Assembly: GCA_029215795.1 (NCBI GenBank)
Contig: JARDYH010000045.1
Location: 62,001-126,000 of the forward strand
DNA length: 64,000 bases
DNA from: Anniella stebbinsi
Lineage: Eukaryota; Chordata; Lepidosauria; Squamata; Anniellidae
Direction of reading: 5' to 3'
Part shown: piece after piece, positions 1-9,930 of the stretch
How positions within the stretch are numbered: position 1 is the stretch's first letter
Layout: each line of letters begins with the position of its first letter
The notes under the pieces: model-generated
What the model was told of the DNA's origin: nothing
Database searches by the model: none
What the model saw: only the letters and a program-made list of their open reading frames with translations
Translations under genes and position numbers: made by a program

Positions 1-29
1 CTTCCCCTAGACTTCCCATTCCCTCTATA

Positions 30-49
30 CTTCCCCTTCTTCCCCTAGA
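30..49 (+). repeat. Word B exemplar (20 bp)
   Basis: This is a clean copy of the commonest word, which is the 9-mer cttcccctt joined to an A word. It contains a 15-base perfect mirror repeat (tccccttcttcccct) centred on the C of ttctt. It occurs in runs of up to about seven, for example near 16,920-17,050. Frequent variants change one base: cccttaga, ccattaga, gcttcccc, ccccgaga and gaattcccc. Confidence 0.95.
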
Positions 50-60
50 CTTCCCCTAGA
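50..60 (+). repeat. Word A exemplar (11 bp)
   Basis: This is a clean copy of cttcccctaga. A usually sits singly after a B word and before a C or B word. It equals the last 11 bases of B, so it is either the ancestral unit or a B that lost its leading 9-mer cttcccctt. It carries the CTAG palindrome. Frequent variants are ccactaga, ctcctaga, ccgctaga and cccttaga. Confidence 0.95.
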
Positions 61-78
61 CTTCCCCTTCCCTCTATA
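61..78 (+). repeat. Word C exemplar (18 bp)
   Basis: This is a clean copy of cttccccttccctctata, the shared 9-mer followed by ccctctata. It has no G at all and lacks CTAG. C is almost always followed by B. The exception is a C-C pair in which the first C is the ccatctata variant, seen near 1,521, 5,455, 7,015, 19,285, 25,385, 45,445 and 51,494. Frequent variants end in ctctcta, ctcaata, cactata, ctgta or ctacac. Confidence 0.95.
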
Positions 79-1145
79 CTTCCCCTTCTTCCCCTAGACT
101 TCCCCTTCCCTCTATACTTCCCCTTCTTCCCCTAGACTTCCCCTAGACTTCCCCTTCCCTCTATACTTCCCCTTCTTCCCCTAGACTTCCCCTTCCCTCT
201 ATACTTCCCCTTCTTCCCCTAGACTTCCCCTAGACTTCCCCTTCTTCCCCTAGACTTCCCCTTTTTCCCCTAGACTTCCCCGTCCCTCTATACTTCCTCT
301 TCTTCCCCTAGACTTCCCCTTCTTCCCTTAGACTTCCCCTTCTTCTTCTAGACTTCCGCTAGACTTCCCCTTCCCTCTATACCTTCCCTTCTTCCCCTAG
401 ACTTCCCCTAGACTTCCCCTTCTTCCCCTAGACTTCCCCTAGACTTCCCCTTCCCTCTATACTTCCCCTTCTTCCTTTAGACTTCCCCTTCCCTCTATAC
501 TTCCCCTGCTTCCCCTAGACTTCCCCTAGACTTCCCCTTCTTCCCCTAGACTTCCCCTAGACTTCCCCTTCCCTCTATACTTCCCCTTCTTCCCCTAGAC
601 TTCCCCTTCCCTCTATACTTCCCCTTCTTCCCCTAGACTTCCCCTTCTTCCCCTAGACTTCCTCTTCTTCCCCTAGACTTCCCCTTCCCTCTATACTTCC
701 CCTTCTTCCCCTAGACTTCCCCTTTTTTCCTTAGACTTCCCCTTCTTCCCCTAGACTTCCCATTCTTCCCCTAGACTTCCCCTTCTTCCCTTAGACTTCC
801 CCTAGACTTCCCATTGCCTCTATACTTCCCCTTCTTCCCCTAGACTTTCTCTTCTCTCTATACTTCCCCTTCTTCCCCTAGACTTCCCCTAGACTTCCCC
901 TTCTTCCCCTAGACTTCCCCTAGACTTCCCCTTCCCTCTATACTTCCCCTTCTTCCATTAGACTTCCCCTTCCCTCTGTACTTCCCCTGCTTCCCCTAGA
1001 CTTCCCCTAGACTTCCCCTTCTTCCCCTAGACTTCCCCTAGACTTCCCCTTCCCTCAATACTTCCCCTTCTTCCCCTAGACTTCCCCATCCCTCTATACT
1101 TCCCCTTCTTCCCCTAGACTTCCCCTTCTCCCCCTAGACTTCGTC

Positions 1146-1698
1146 TTCTTCCCCTAGACTTCCCCTTCCCTCTATACTTCCCCTTCTTCCCCTAGACTTC
1201 CCCTTCTTCCCTTAGACTTCTCCTTCCCTCTATACTTCCCCTTCTTCCCCTAGACTTCCCCTAGACTTCCCTTCCCTCTATACTTCCCCTTCTTCCCCTA
1301 GACTTCCCCTTCCCTCTCTACTTCCACTTCTTCCCCTAGACTTCCCCTTCTTCCCCTAGACTTCCCCTTCTTCCCCTAGACTTCCCCTTCTTCCCCTATA
1401 CTTCCACTTCCCTCTATACTTCCCCTTCTTCCCCTAGACTTCCCCTACACTTCCCCTTCCCTCTATACTTCCCCTTCTTCCCCTAGACTTCCCCTTCTTC
1501 CCCTAGACTTCCCCTTCCATCTATACTTCCCCTTCCCTCTATACTTCCCCTTCTTCCCCTAGACTTCCCCTAGATTTCCCCTTCCCCCTATACTTCCCCT
1601 TCTTCCCCTAGACTTCCCCTTCTTCCCCTAGACTTCCCCTTCCATCTATACTTCCCCTTCTTCCCCTAGACTTCTCCTAGACTTCCCCTTCCCTCTAT
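1146..1698 (+). repeat. Short connector between the first two P modules
   Basis: About 85 bp after the tcgtc marker, near 1,228, the word order jumps from cttagac directly to tccttccctctata and then to a ctctcta, ctacac, ccatctata, gattt series that elsewhere leads into the actgcc marker. Compared with the copy at 2,963 onward, which runs on into B-B-B and a cttgcctctata word, this joint looks like a deletion made by exchange within shared words. It gives the first two P modules their short 1,817-bp spacing. Confidence 0.75.
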
Positions 1699-2962
1699 AC
1701 TGCCCCTTCTTCCCCTAGACTTCCCCTAGACTTCCCCTTTCCTCTATACTTCCCCTTCTTCCCCTAGACTTCCACTAGACTTCCCCTTCCCTCTATACTT
1801 CCCCTTCTTCCCCTAGACTTCCCCTAGACTTCCCATTCCCTCTATACTTCCCCTTCTTCCCCTAGACTTCCCCTAGACTTCCCCTTCCCTCTATACTTCC
1901 CCTTCTTCCCCTAGACTTCCCCTTCCCTCTATACTTCCCCTTCTTCCCCTAGACTTCCCCTAGACTTCCCCTTCCCTCTATACTTCCCCTTCTTCCCCTA
2001 GACTTCCCCTTCCCTCTATACTTCCCCTTCTTCCCCTAGACTTCCCCTAGACTTCCCCTTCTTCCCCTAGACTTCCCCTTTTTCCCCTAGACTTCCCCAT
2101 CCCTCTATACTTCCTCTTCTTCCCCTAGACTTCCCCTTCTTCCCCTAGACTTCCCCTTCTTCTTCTAGACTTCCGCTAGACTTCCCCTTCCCTCTATACC
2201 TTCCCTTCTTCCCCTAGACTTCCCCTAGACTTCCCCTTCTTCCCCTAGACTTCCCCTAGACTTCCCCTTCCCTCTATACTTCCCCTTCTTCCATTAGACT
2301 TCCCCTTCCCTCTATACTTCCCCTGCTTCCCCTAGACTTCCCCTAGACTTCCCCTTCTTCCCCTAGACTTCCCCTAGACTTCCCCTTCCCTCTTTACTTC
2401 CCCTTCTTCCCCTAGACTTCCCCTTCCCTCTATACTTCCCCTTCTTCCCCTAGACTTCCCCTTCTTCCCCTAGACTTCCTCTTCTTCCCCTAGACTTCCC
2501 CTTCCCTCTATACTTCCCCTTCTTCCCCTAGACTTCCCCTTTTTTCCTTAGACTTCCCCTTCTTCCCCTAGACTTCCCATTCTTCCCCTAGACTTCCCCT
2601 TCTTCCCCTAGACTTCCCCTAGACTTCCCATTGCCTCTATACTTCCCCTTCTTCCCCTAGACTTTCTCTTCTCTCTATACTTCCCCTTCTTCCCCTAGAC
2701 TTCCCCTAGACTTCCCCTTCTTCCCCTAGACTTCCCCTAGACTTCCCCTTCCCTCTATACTTCCCCTTCTTCCATTAGACTTCCCCTTCCCTCTGTACTT
2801 CCCCTGCTTCCCCTAGACTTCCCCTAGACTTCCCCTTCTTCCCCTAGACTTCCCCTAGACTTCCCCTTCCCTCAACACTTCCCCTTCTTCCCCTAGACTT
2901 CCCCATCCCTCTATACTTCCCCTTCTTCCCCTAGACTTCCCCTTCTTCCCCTAGACTTCGTC
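1699..2962 (+). repeat. P module, complete
   Basis: The actgcc marker starts at 1699, gacttccgct at 2168, ctgta at 2793 and tcgtc at 2958, so the intervals are 469, 625 and 165 bp. These equal the intervals of the other complete P modules. The caata word is changed to caaca here (near 2,873), which is private to this copy. Confidence 0.9.
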
Positions 2963-5620
2963 TTCTTCCCCTAGACTTCCCCTTCCCTCTATACTTCCCC
3001 TTCTTCCCCTAGACTTCCCCTTCTTCCCTTAGACTTCCCCTTCTTCCCCTAGACTTCCCCTTCTTCCCCTAGACTTCCCCTTGCCTCTATACTTCCCTTT
3101 CTTCCCCTGGACATTCTCTTCCCTCTATACTTCCCCTTCTTCCCCTAGACTTCCCTTTCTTCCCCTAGACTTCCCCTTCTTCCCCTAGACTTCCCCTTCT
3201 TCCCCTAGACTTCCCCTAGACTTCCCTTCCCTCTATACTTCCCCTTCTTCCCCTAGACTTCCCCTAGACTTCCCCTTCCCTCTCTACTTCCCCTTCTTCC
3301 CCTAGACTTCCCCTTCTTCCCCTAGACTTCCCCTTCTTCCCCTAGACTTCCCCTTCTTCCTCTAGACTTCCTCTTCTTGCCCTAGACTTCCCCTTCCCTC
3401 TATACTTCCCCTTCTTCCCCTAGACTTCCCCTTCTTCCCTTAGACTTCCCCTTCTTCCCCTAGACTTCCCCTTCTTCCCCTCGACTTCCCCTTCTTCCCC
3501 TAGACTTTCTCTTCCCTCTATACTTCCCCTTCTTCCCCTAGACTTCCCCTTCTTCCCCTAGACTTCCCCTTCTTCCCCTAGACTTCCCCTTCCCTCTATA
3601 CTTCCCCTTCTTCCCCTAGACTTCCCCTAGACTTCCCTTCCCTCTATACTTCCCGTTCTTCCCCTAGACTTCCCCTAGACTTCCCCTTCCCTCTCTACTT
3701 CCCCTTCTTCCCCTAGACTTCCCCTTCTTCCCCTAGAGTTCCCCTTCTTCCCCTATACTTCCCCTTCCCTCTATACTTCCCCTTCTTCCCCTAGACTTTC
3801 CCTAGACTTCCCCTTCCCTCTATACTTCCCCTTCTTCCCCTAGACTTCCCCTTCTTCCCCGAGACTTCCCCTTCCATCTATACTTCCCCTTCTTCCCCTA
3901 GACTTCCACTAGACTTCCCCTTCCCTCTATACTTCCCCTTCTTCCCCTAGACTACCCCTAGACTTCCCCTTCCCTCTATACTTCCCCTTCTTCCCCTAGA
4001 CTTCCCCTAGACTTCCCCTTCCCTCTATACTTCCCCTTCTTCCCCTAGACTTCCCCTTCCCTCTATACTTCCCCTTCTTCCCCTAGACTTCTCCAAGACT
4101 TCCCCTTCCCTCTATACTTCCCCTTCTTCCCCTAGACTTCCCCTTCCCTCTATACTTCCCCTTCTTCCCCTAGACTTCCACTAGACTTCCCCTTTTTCCC
4201 CTAGACTTCCCCTTCCCTCTATACTTCCCCTTCTTCCCCTAGACTTCCTCTTCTTCCCCTAGACTTCCCCTTCCCTCTATACTTCCCCTTCTTCCCCTAG
4301 ACTTCCCCTTCTTCCCTTAGACTTCCCCTTCTTCCCCTAGACTTCCCCTTCTTACCCTAGACTTCCCCTTCTTCCCCTATACTTCCCCTTCCCTCTATAC
4401 TTCCCCTTCTTCCCCTAGACTTCCCCTAGACTTCCCCTTCCCGCTATACTTCCCCTTCTTCCCCTAGACTTCCCCTTCTTCCCCTAGACTTCCCCTTCCA
4501 TCTATACTTCCCCTTCTTCCCCTAGACTTCTCCTAGATTTCCCCTTCTTCCCCTAGACTTCCTGTAGACGTCCCCTTCCCTCTATACTTTCCCTTCTTCC
4601 CCTAGACTTCCCCTAGACTTCCCCTTCTTCCCCGAGACTTCCCCTAGACTTCCCCTTCCCTCTATACTTCCCCTTCTTCCATTAGACTTCCCCTTCCCTC
4701 TATACTTCCCCTGCTTCCCCTAGACTTCCCCTAGACTTCCCCTTCTTCCCCTAGACTTCCCCTAGACTTCCCCTTCCTTCTATACTTCCCCTTCTTCCCC
4801 TAGACTTTCCCTTCCCTCTATACTTCCCCTTCTTCCCCTAGACTTCCCCTTCTTCCCCTAGACTTCCTCTTCTTCCCCTAGACTTCCCCTTCCCTCTATA
4901 CTTCCCCTTCTTCCCCTAGACTTCCCCTTCTTCCCTTAGACTTCCCCTTCTTCCCCTAGACTTCCCCTTCTTCCCCTAGACTTCCCCTTCTTCCCCTAGA
5001 CTTCCCCTAGACTTCCCCTTGCCTCTATACTTCCCCTTCTTCCCCTAGACTTTCTCTTCCCTCTATACTTCCCCTTCTTCCCCTATACTTCCCCTTCTTC
5101 CCCTAGACTACCCCATCTTCCCCTAGACTTCTCCTTCCCTCTATACTTCCCCTTCTTCCCCTAGACTTCCCCTAGACTTCCCTTCCCTCTATACTTCCCC
5201 TTCTTCCCCTAGACTTCCCCTAGACTTCCCCTTCCCTCTCTACTTCCCCTTCTTCCCCTAGACTTCCCCTTCTTCCCCTAGACTTCCCCTTCTTCCCCTA
5301 GACTTCCCCTTCTTCCCCTATACTTCCACTTCCCTCTATACTTCCCCTTCTTCCCCTAGACTTCCCCTACACTTCCCCTTCCCTCTATACTTCCCCTTCT
5401 TCCCCTAGACTTCCCCTTCTTCCCCTAGACTTCCCCTTCCATCTATACTTCCCCTTCCCTCTATACTTCCCCTTCTTCCCCTAGACTTCCCCTAGATTTC
5501 CCCTTCCCTCTATACTTCCCCTTCTTCCCCTAGACTTCCCCTTCTTCCCCTAGACTTCCCCTTCCATCTATACTTCCCCTTCTTCCCCTAGACTTCTCCT
5601 AGACTTCCCCTTCCCTCTAT
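2963..5620 (+). repeat. Mosaic connector without a landmark module
   Basis: This stretch is ordinary A/B/C words arranged in short local repeats. It contains cttgcctctata words near 3,080 and 5,025, ctctcta words, a ccgctata word near 4,443, a run of ccattaga and cctgc words near 4,678-4,715, and the private variants cctgtagacgtcccc near 4,563 and ctaccccatcttcccc near 5,108. I found no complete H, S, G or N module in it. The mixture suggests pieces of several modules joined by repeated exchange. Confidence 0.75.
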
Positions 5621-8415
5621 ACTGCCCCTTCTTCCCCTAGACTTCCCCTAGACTTCCCCTTTCCTCTATACTTCCCCTTCTTCCCCTATACTTCCACTAG
5701 ACTTCCCCTTCCCTCTATACTTCCCCTTCTTCCCCTAGACTTCCCCTAGACTTCCCATTCCCTCTATACTTCCCCTTCTTCCCCTAGACTTCCCCTAGAC
5801 TTCCCCTTCCCTCTATACTTCCCCTTCTTCCCCTAGACTTCCCCTTCCCTCTATACTTCCCCTTCTTCCCCTAGACTTCCCCTAGACTTCCCCTTCCCTC
5901 TATACTTCCCCTTCTTCCCCTAGACTTCCCCTTCCCTCTATACTTCCTTTTCTTCCCCTAGACTTCCCCTAGACTTCCCCTTCTTCCCCTAGACTTCCCC
6001 TTTTTCCTCTAGACTTCCCCGTCCCTCTATACTTCCTCTTCTTCCCCTAGACTTCCCCTTCTTCCCCTAGACTTCCCCTTCTTCTTCTAGACTTCCCCTA
6101 GACTTCCCCTTCCCTATATACTTCCCCTCTTCCATTATACTTCCACTTCCCTCTATACTTCCCCTGCTTCCCCTAGACTTCCCCTAGACTTCCCCTTCTT
6201 CCCCTAGACTTCCCCTAGACTTCCCCTTCCCTCTATACTTCCCCTTCTTCCCCTAGACTTCCCCTTCCCTCTATACTTCCCCTTCTTCCCCTAGACTTCC
6301 CCTTCTTCCCCTAGACTTCCTCTTCTTCCCCTAGACTTCCCCTTCCCTCTATACTTCCCCTTCTTCCCCTAGACTTCCCCTTTTTTCCTTAGACTTCCCC
6401 TTCTTCCCCTAGACTTCCCATTCTTCCCCTAGACTTCCCCTTCTTCCCCTAGACTTCCCCTAGACTTCCCATTGCCTCTATACTTCCCCTTCTTCCCCTA
6501 GACTTTCTCTTCTCTCTATACTTCCCCTTCTTCCCCTAGACTTCCCCTAGACTTCCCCTTCTTCCCCTAGACTTCCCCTAGACTTCCCCTTCCCTCTATA
6601 CTTCCCCTTCTTCCATTAGACTTCCCCTTCCCTCTGTACTTCCCCTGCTTCCCCTAGACTCCCCTAGACTTCCCCTTCTTCCCCTAGACTTCCCCTAGAC
6701 TTCCCCTTCCCTCAATACTTCCCCTTCTTCCCCTAGACTTCCCCATCCCTCTATACTTCCCCTTCTTCCCCTAGACTTCCCCTAGACTTCCCCTTCCCTC
6801 TCTACTTCCCCTTCTTCCCCTAGACTTCCCCTTCTTCCCCTAGACTTCCCCTTCTTCCCCTAGACTTCCCCTTCTTCCCCTATACTTCCACTTCCCTCTA
6901 TACTTCCCCTTCTTCCCCTAGACTTCCCCTACACTTCCCCTTCCCTCTATACTTCCCCTTCTTCCCCTAGACTTCCCCTTCTTCCCCTAGACTTCCCCTT
7001 CCATCTATACTTCCCCTTCCCTCTATACTTCCCCTTCTTCCCCTAGACTTCCCCTAGATTTCCCCTTCCCTCTATACTTCCCCTTCTTCCCCTAGACTTC
7101 CCCTTCTTCCCCTAGACTTCCCCTTCCATCTAAACTTCCCCTTCTTCCCCTAGACTTCTCCTAGACTTCCCCTTCCCTCTATACTGCCCCTTCTTCCCCT
7201 AGACTTCCCCTAGACTTCCCCTTTCCTCTATACTTCCCCTTCTTCCCCTAGACTTCCACTAGACTTCCCCTTCCCTCTATACTTCCCCTTCTTCCCCTAG
7301 ACTTCCCCTAGACTTCCCAGTCCCTCTATACTTCCCCTTCTTCCCCTAGACTTCCCCTAGACTTCCCCTTCCCTCTATACTTCCCCTTCTTCCCCTAGAC
7401 TTCCCCTTCCCTCTATACTTCCCCTTCTTCCCCTAGACTTCCCCTAGACTTCCCCTTCCCTCTATACTTCCCCTTCTTCCCCTAGACTTCCCCTTCCATC
7501 TATACTTCCCCTTCTTCCCCTAGACTTCCCCTAGACTTCCCCTTCTTCCCCTAGACTTCCCCTTTTTCCTCTAGACTTCCCCGTCCCTCTATACTTCCTC
7601 TTCTTCCCCTAGACTTCCCCTTCTTCCCCTAGACTTCCCCTTCTTCTTCTAGACTTCCGCTAGACTTCCCCTTCCCTCTATACCTTCCCTTCTTCCCCTA
7701 GACTTCCCCTAGACTTCCCCTTCTTCCCCTAGACTTCCCCTAGACTTCCCCTTCCCTCTATACTTCCCCTTCTTCCATTAGACTTCCACTTCCCTCTATA
7801 CTTCCCCTGCTTCCCCTAGACTTCCCCTAGACTTCCCCTTCTTCCCCTAGACTTCCCCTAGACTTCCCCTTCCCTCTATACTTCCCCTTCTTCCCCTAGA
7901 CTTCCCCTTCCCTCTATACTTCCCCTTCTTCCCCTAGACTTCCCCTTCTTCCCCTAGACTTCCTCCTCTTCCCCTAGACTTCCCCTTCCCTCTATACTTC
8001 CCCTTCTTCCCCTAGACTTCCCCTTTTTTCCTTAGACTTCCCCTTCTTCCCCTAGACTTCCCAATCTTCCCCTAGACTTCCCCTTCTTCCCCTAGACTTC
8101 CCCTAGACTTCCCATTGCCTCTATACTTCCCCTTCTTCCCCTAGACTTTCTCTTCTCTCTATACTTCCCCTTCTTCCCCTAGACTTCCCCTAGACTTCCC
8201 CTTCTTCCCCTAGACTTCCCCTAGACTTCCCCTTCCCTCTATACTTCCCCTTCTTCCATTAGACTTCCCCTTCCCTCTGTACTTCCCCTGCTTCCCCTAG
8301 ACTTCCCCTAGACTTCCCCTTCTTCCCGTAGACTTCCCCTAGACTTCCCCTTCCCTCAATACTTCCCCTTCTTCCCCTAGACTTCCCCATCCCTCTATAC
8401 TTCCCCTTCTTCCCC
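5225..8415 (+). repeat. Tandem duplication, 1,562/1,643-bp offset (approximate ends)
   Basis: The first ctctctac word is at 5236 and its counterpart at 6798 (1,562 bp). actgcc (5621/7183) and the P word (6090/7652) keep 1,562. ctgta (6634/8277) is at 1,643 because the first copy carries the 81-bp deletion. The joint between the copies lies near 6,780. Confidence 0.85.
5621..6757 (+). repeat. P module, degraded and truncated
   Basis: The actgcc marker is at 5621. The marker word that should read ccgct, at 6090, is an ordinary A word, still preceded by the diagnostic cttcttctagac. The ctgta marker is at 6634, so the usual 625-bp interval is 544: 81 bp are missing, with the joint in the unusual run tatata...tcttccattatac near 6,115-6,140. 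An A word near 6,659 has lost one base. The module ends after the ccatccctctata word near 6,757 without the tcgtc marker and jumps to a ctctcta word, which starts the next tandem copy. Confidence 0.85.
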
Positions 8416-8446
8416 TAGACTTCCCCTTCTTCCCCTAGACTTCGTC
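7183..8446 (+). repeat. P module, complete
   Basis: Markers are actgcc 7183, gacttccgct 7652, ctgta 8277 and tcgtc 8442, with the standard intervals 469, 625 and 165 bp. The downstream N module starts 297 bp after tcgtc, the same spacing as at 20,718-21,015 and 26,800-27,097. This is the first place in the window where P is followed by N. Confidence 0.9.
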
Positions 8447-8738
8447 TTCTTCCCCTAGACTTCCCCTTCCCTCTATACTTCCCCTTCTTCCCCTAGACTT
8501 CCCCTTCTTCCCTTAGACTTCCCCTTCTTCCCCTAGACTTCCCCTTCTTCCCCTAGACTTCCCCTTCTTCCCCTAGACTTCCCCTTGCCTCTATACTTCC
8601 CCTTCTTCCCCTAGACTTCCCCTAGACTTCCCTTCCCTCTATACTTCCCCTTCTTCCCCTATACTTCCCCTTCCCTCTATACTTCCCCTTCTTCCCCTAG
8701 ACTTCCCCTAGACTTCCCCTTCCCTCTATACTTCCCCT

Positions 8739-8973
8739 GCTTCCCTTAGACTTCCCCTAGACTTCCCCTTCTTCCCCTAGACTTCCCCTAGACTTCCCCT
8801 TCCCTCTATACTTCCCCTTCTTCCCCTAGACTTCCCCTTCCCTCTATACTTCCCCTTCTTCCCCTAGACTTCCCCTTCTTCCCCTAGACTTCCTCTTCTT
8901 CCCCTAGACTTCCACTTCCCTCTATACTTCCCCTTCTTCCCCTAGACTTCCCCTTCTTCCCTTAGACTACCCC
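8739..8973 (+). repeat. N module
   Basis: N is defined here as the gcttccctta variant (after cccct) through the gactacccc variant, 226 bp downstream of it. Between them lie cctcttcttcc and ccacttccctctata words, and a cccattgcc word follows about 79 bp later. Seven copies in the window have the 226-bp interval and two have 266. Confidence 0.87.
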
Positions 8974-9930
8974 TTCTTCCCCTAGACTTCCCATTCTTCC
9001 CCTAGACTTCCCCTTCTTCCCCTAGACTTCCCCTAGACTTCCCATTGCCTCTATACTTCCCCTTCTTCCCCTAGACTTTCTCTTCCCTCTATATTTCCCC
9101 TTCTTCCCCTATACTTCCCCTTCTTCCCCTACACTTCCCCTTCTTCCCCTAGACTTCCCCTTCCCTCTATACTTCCCCTTCTTCCCCTAGACTTCCACTA
9201 GACTTCCCCTTCCCTCTATACTTCCCCTTCTTCCCCTAGACTTCCCCTAGACTTCCACTTCTTCCCCTAGACTTCCCCTTCTTCCCCTAGACTTCCCCTA
9301 GACTTCCCCTTCCCTCTATACTTCCCCTTCTTCCCCTAGACTTCCCCTTCTTCCCCTAGACTTCCCCTTCTTCCCCTAGACTTCCCCTAGACTTCCCATT
9401 CCCTCTATACTTCCCCTTCTTCCCCTAGACTTTCTCTTCCCTCTATACTTCCCCTTCTTCCCCTAGACTTCCCATTCTTCCCCTAGACTTCCCCTTCTTC
9501 CCCTAGACTTCCCCTAGACTTCCCATTGCCTCTATACTTCCTCTTCTTCCCCTAGACTTTCTCTTCCCTCTATACTTCCCCTTCTTACCCTATACTTCCC
9601 TTTCTTCCCCTACACTTCCTCCTTCTTCCCCTAGACTTCCCCTTCCCTCTATACTTCCCCTTCTTCCCCTAGACTTCCACTAGACTTCCCCTTCCCTCTA
9701 TACTTCCCCTTCTTCCCCTAGACTTCCCCTAGACTTCCACTTCTTCCCCTAGACTTCCCCTTCTTCCCCTAGACTTCCCCTAGACTTCCCCTTCCCTCTA
9801 TACTTCCCCTTCTTCCCCTAGACTTCCCCTTCTTCCCCTAGACTTCCCCTTCTTCCCCTAGACTTCCCCTAGACTTCCCATTCCCTCTATACTTCCCCTT
9901 CTTCCCCTAGACTTTCTCTTCCATCTATAC
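8970..9930 (+). repeat. 481-bp tandem duplication (approximate ends)
   Basis: The words cccattcttcc (8991/9472), attgcc (9044/9525) and ctacactt (9131/9612) repeat at 481 bp. After an extra base in cctccttc near 9,618 the offset becomes 482 (the ccactaga word, 9195/9677). The second copy also gains a taccctata word near 9,587. That word recurs near 48,013 and 54,060, where it sits at a recombinant joint. Confidence 0.8.

Larger units (their letters stand above)
1..1145 (+). repeat. P module, cut by window start
   Basis: This is the 3' part of a P module. The ccgct marker word (gacttccgct) starts at 351, the ctgta marker is at 976 and the tcgtc marker at 1141, giving the standard 625- and 165-bp intervals. 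The actgcc marker that should lie 469 bp before 351 falls outside the window. The copy matches the next one at an offset of 1,817 bp from base 1 up to about 1,228. One word here reads ccccttctccccctaga where its sister has an ordinary B. Confidence 0.88.
1..3045 (+). repeat. 1,817-bp tandem duplication (approximate end)
   Basis: Bases 1-1,228 and 1,818-3,045 align word for word at an offset of 1,817 bp: the cccatt word, gacttccgct (351/2168), ctgta (976/2793) and tcgtc (1141/2958) all keep the same offset. The first copy is followed by the connector at 1,146-1,698 and the second continues differently after about 3,045. Confidence 0.85.

Noticed and set aside
61..78. ctctata in C words as TATA boxes
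   Set aside because: The motif occurs in each C word, hundreds of times, with no gene downstream; it is part of the repeat.
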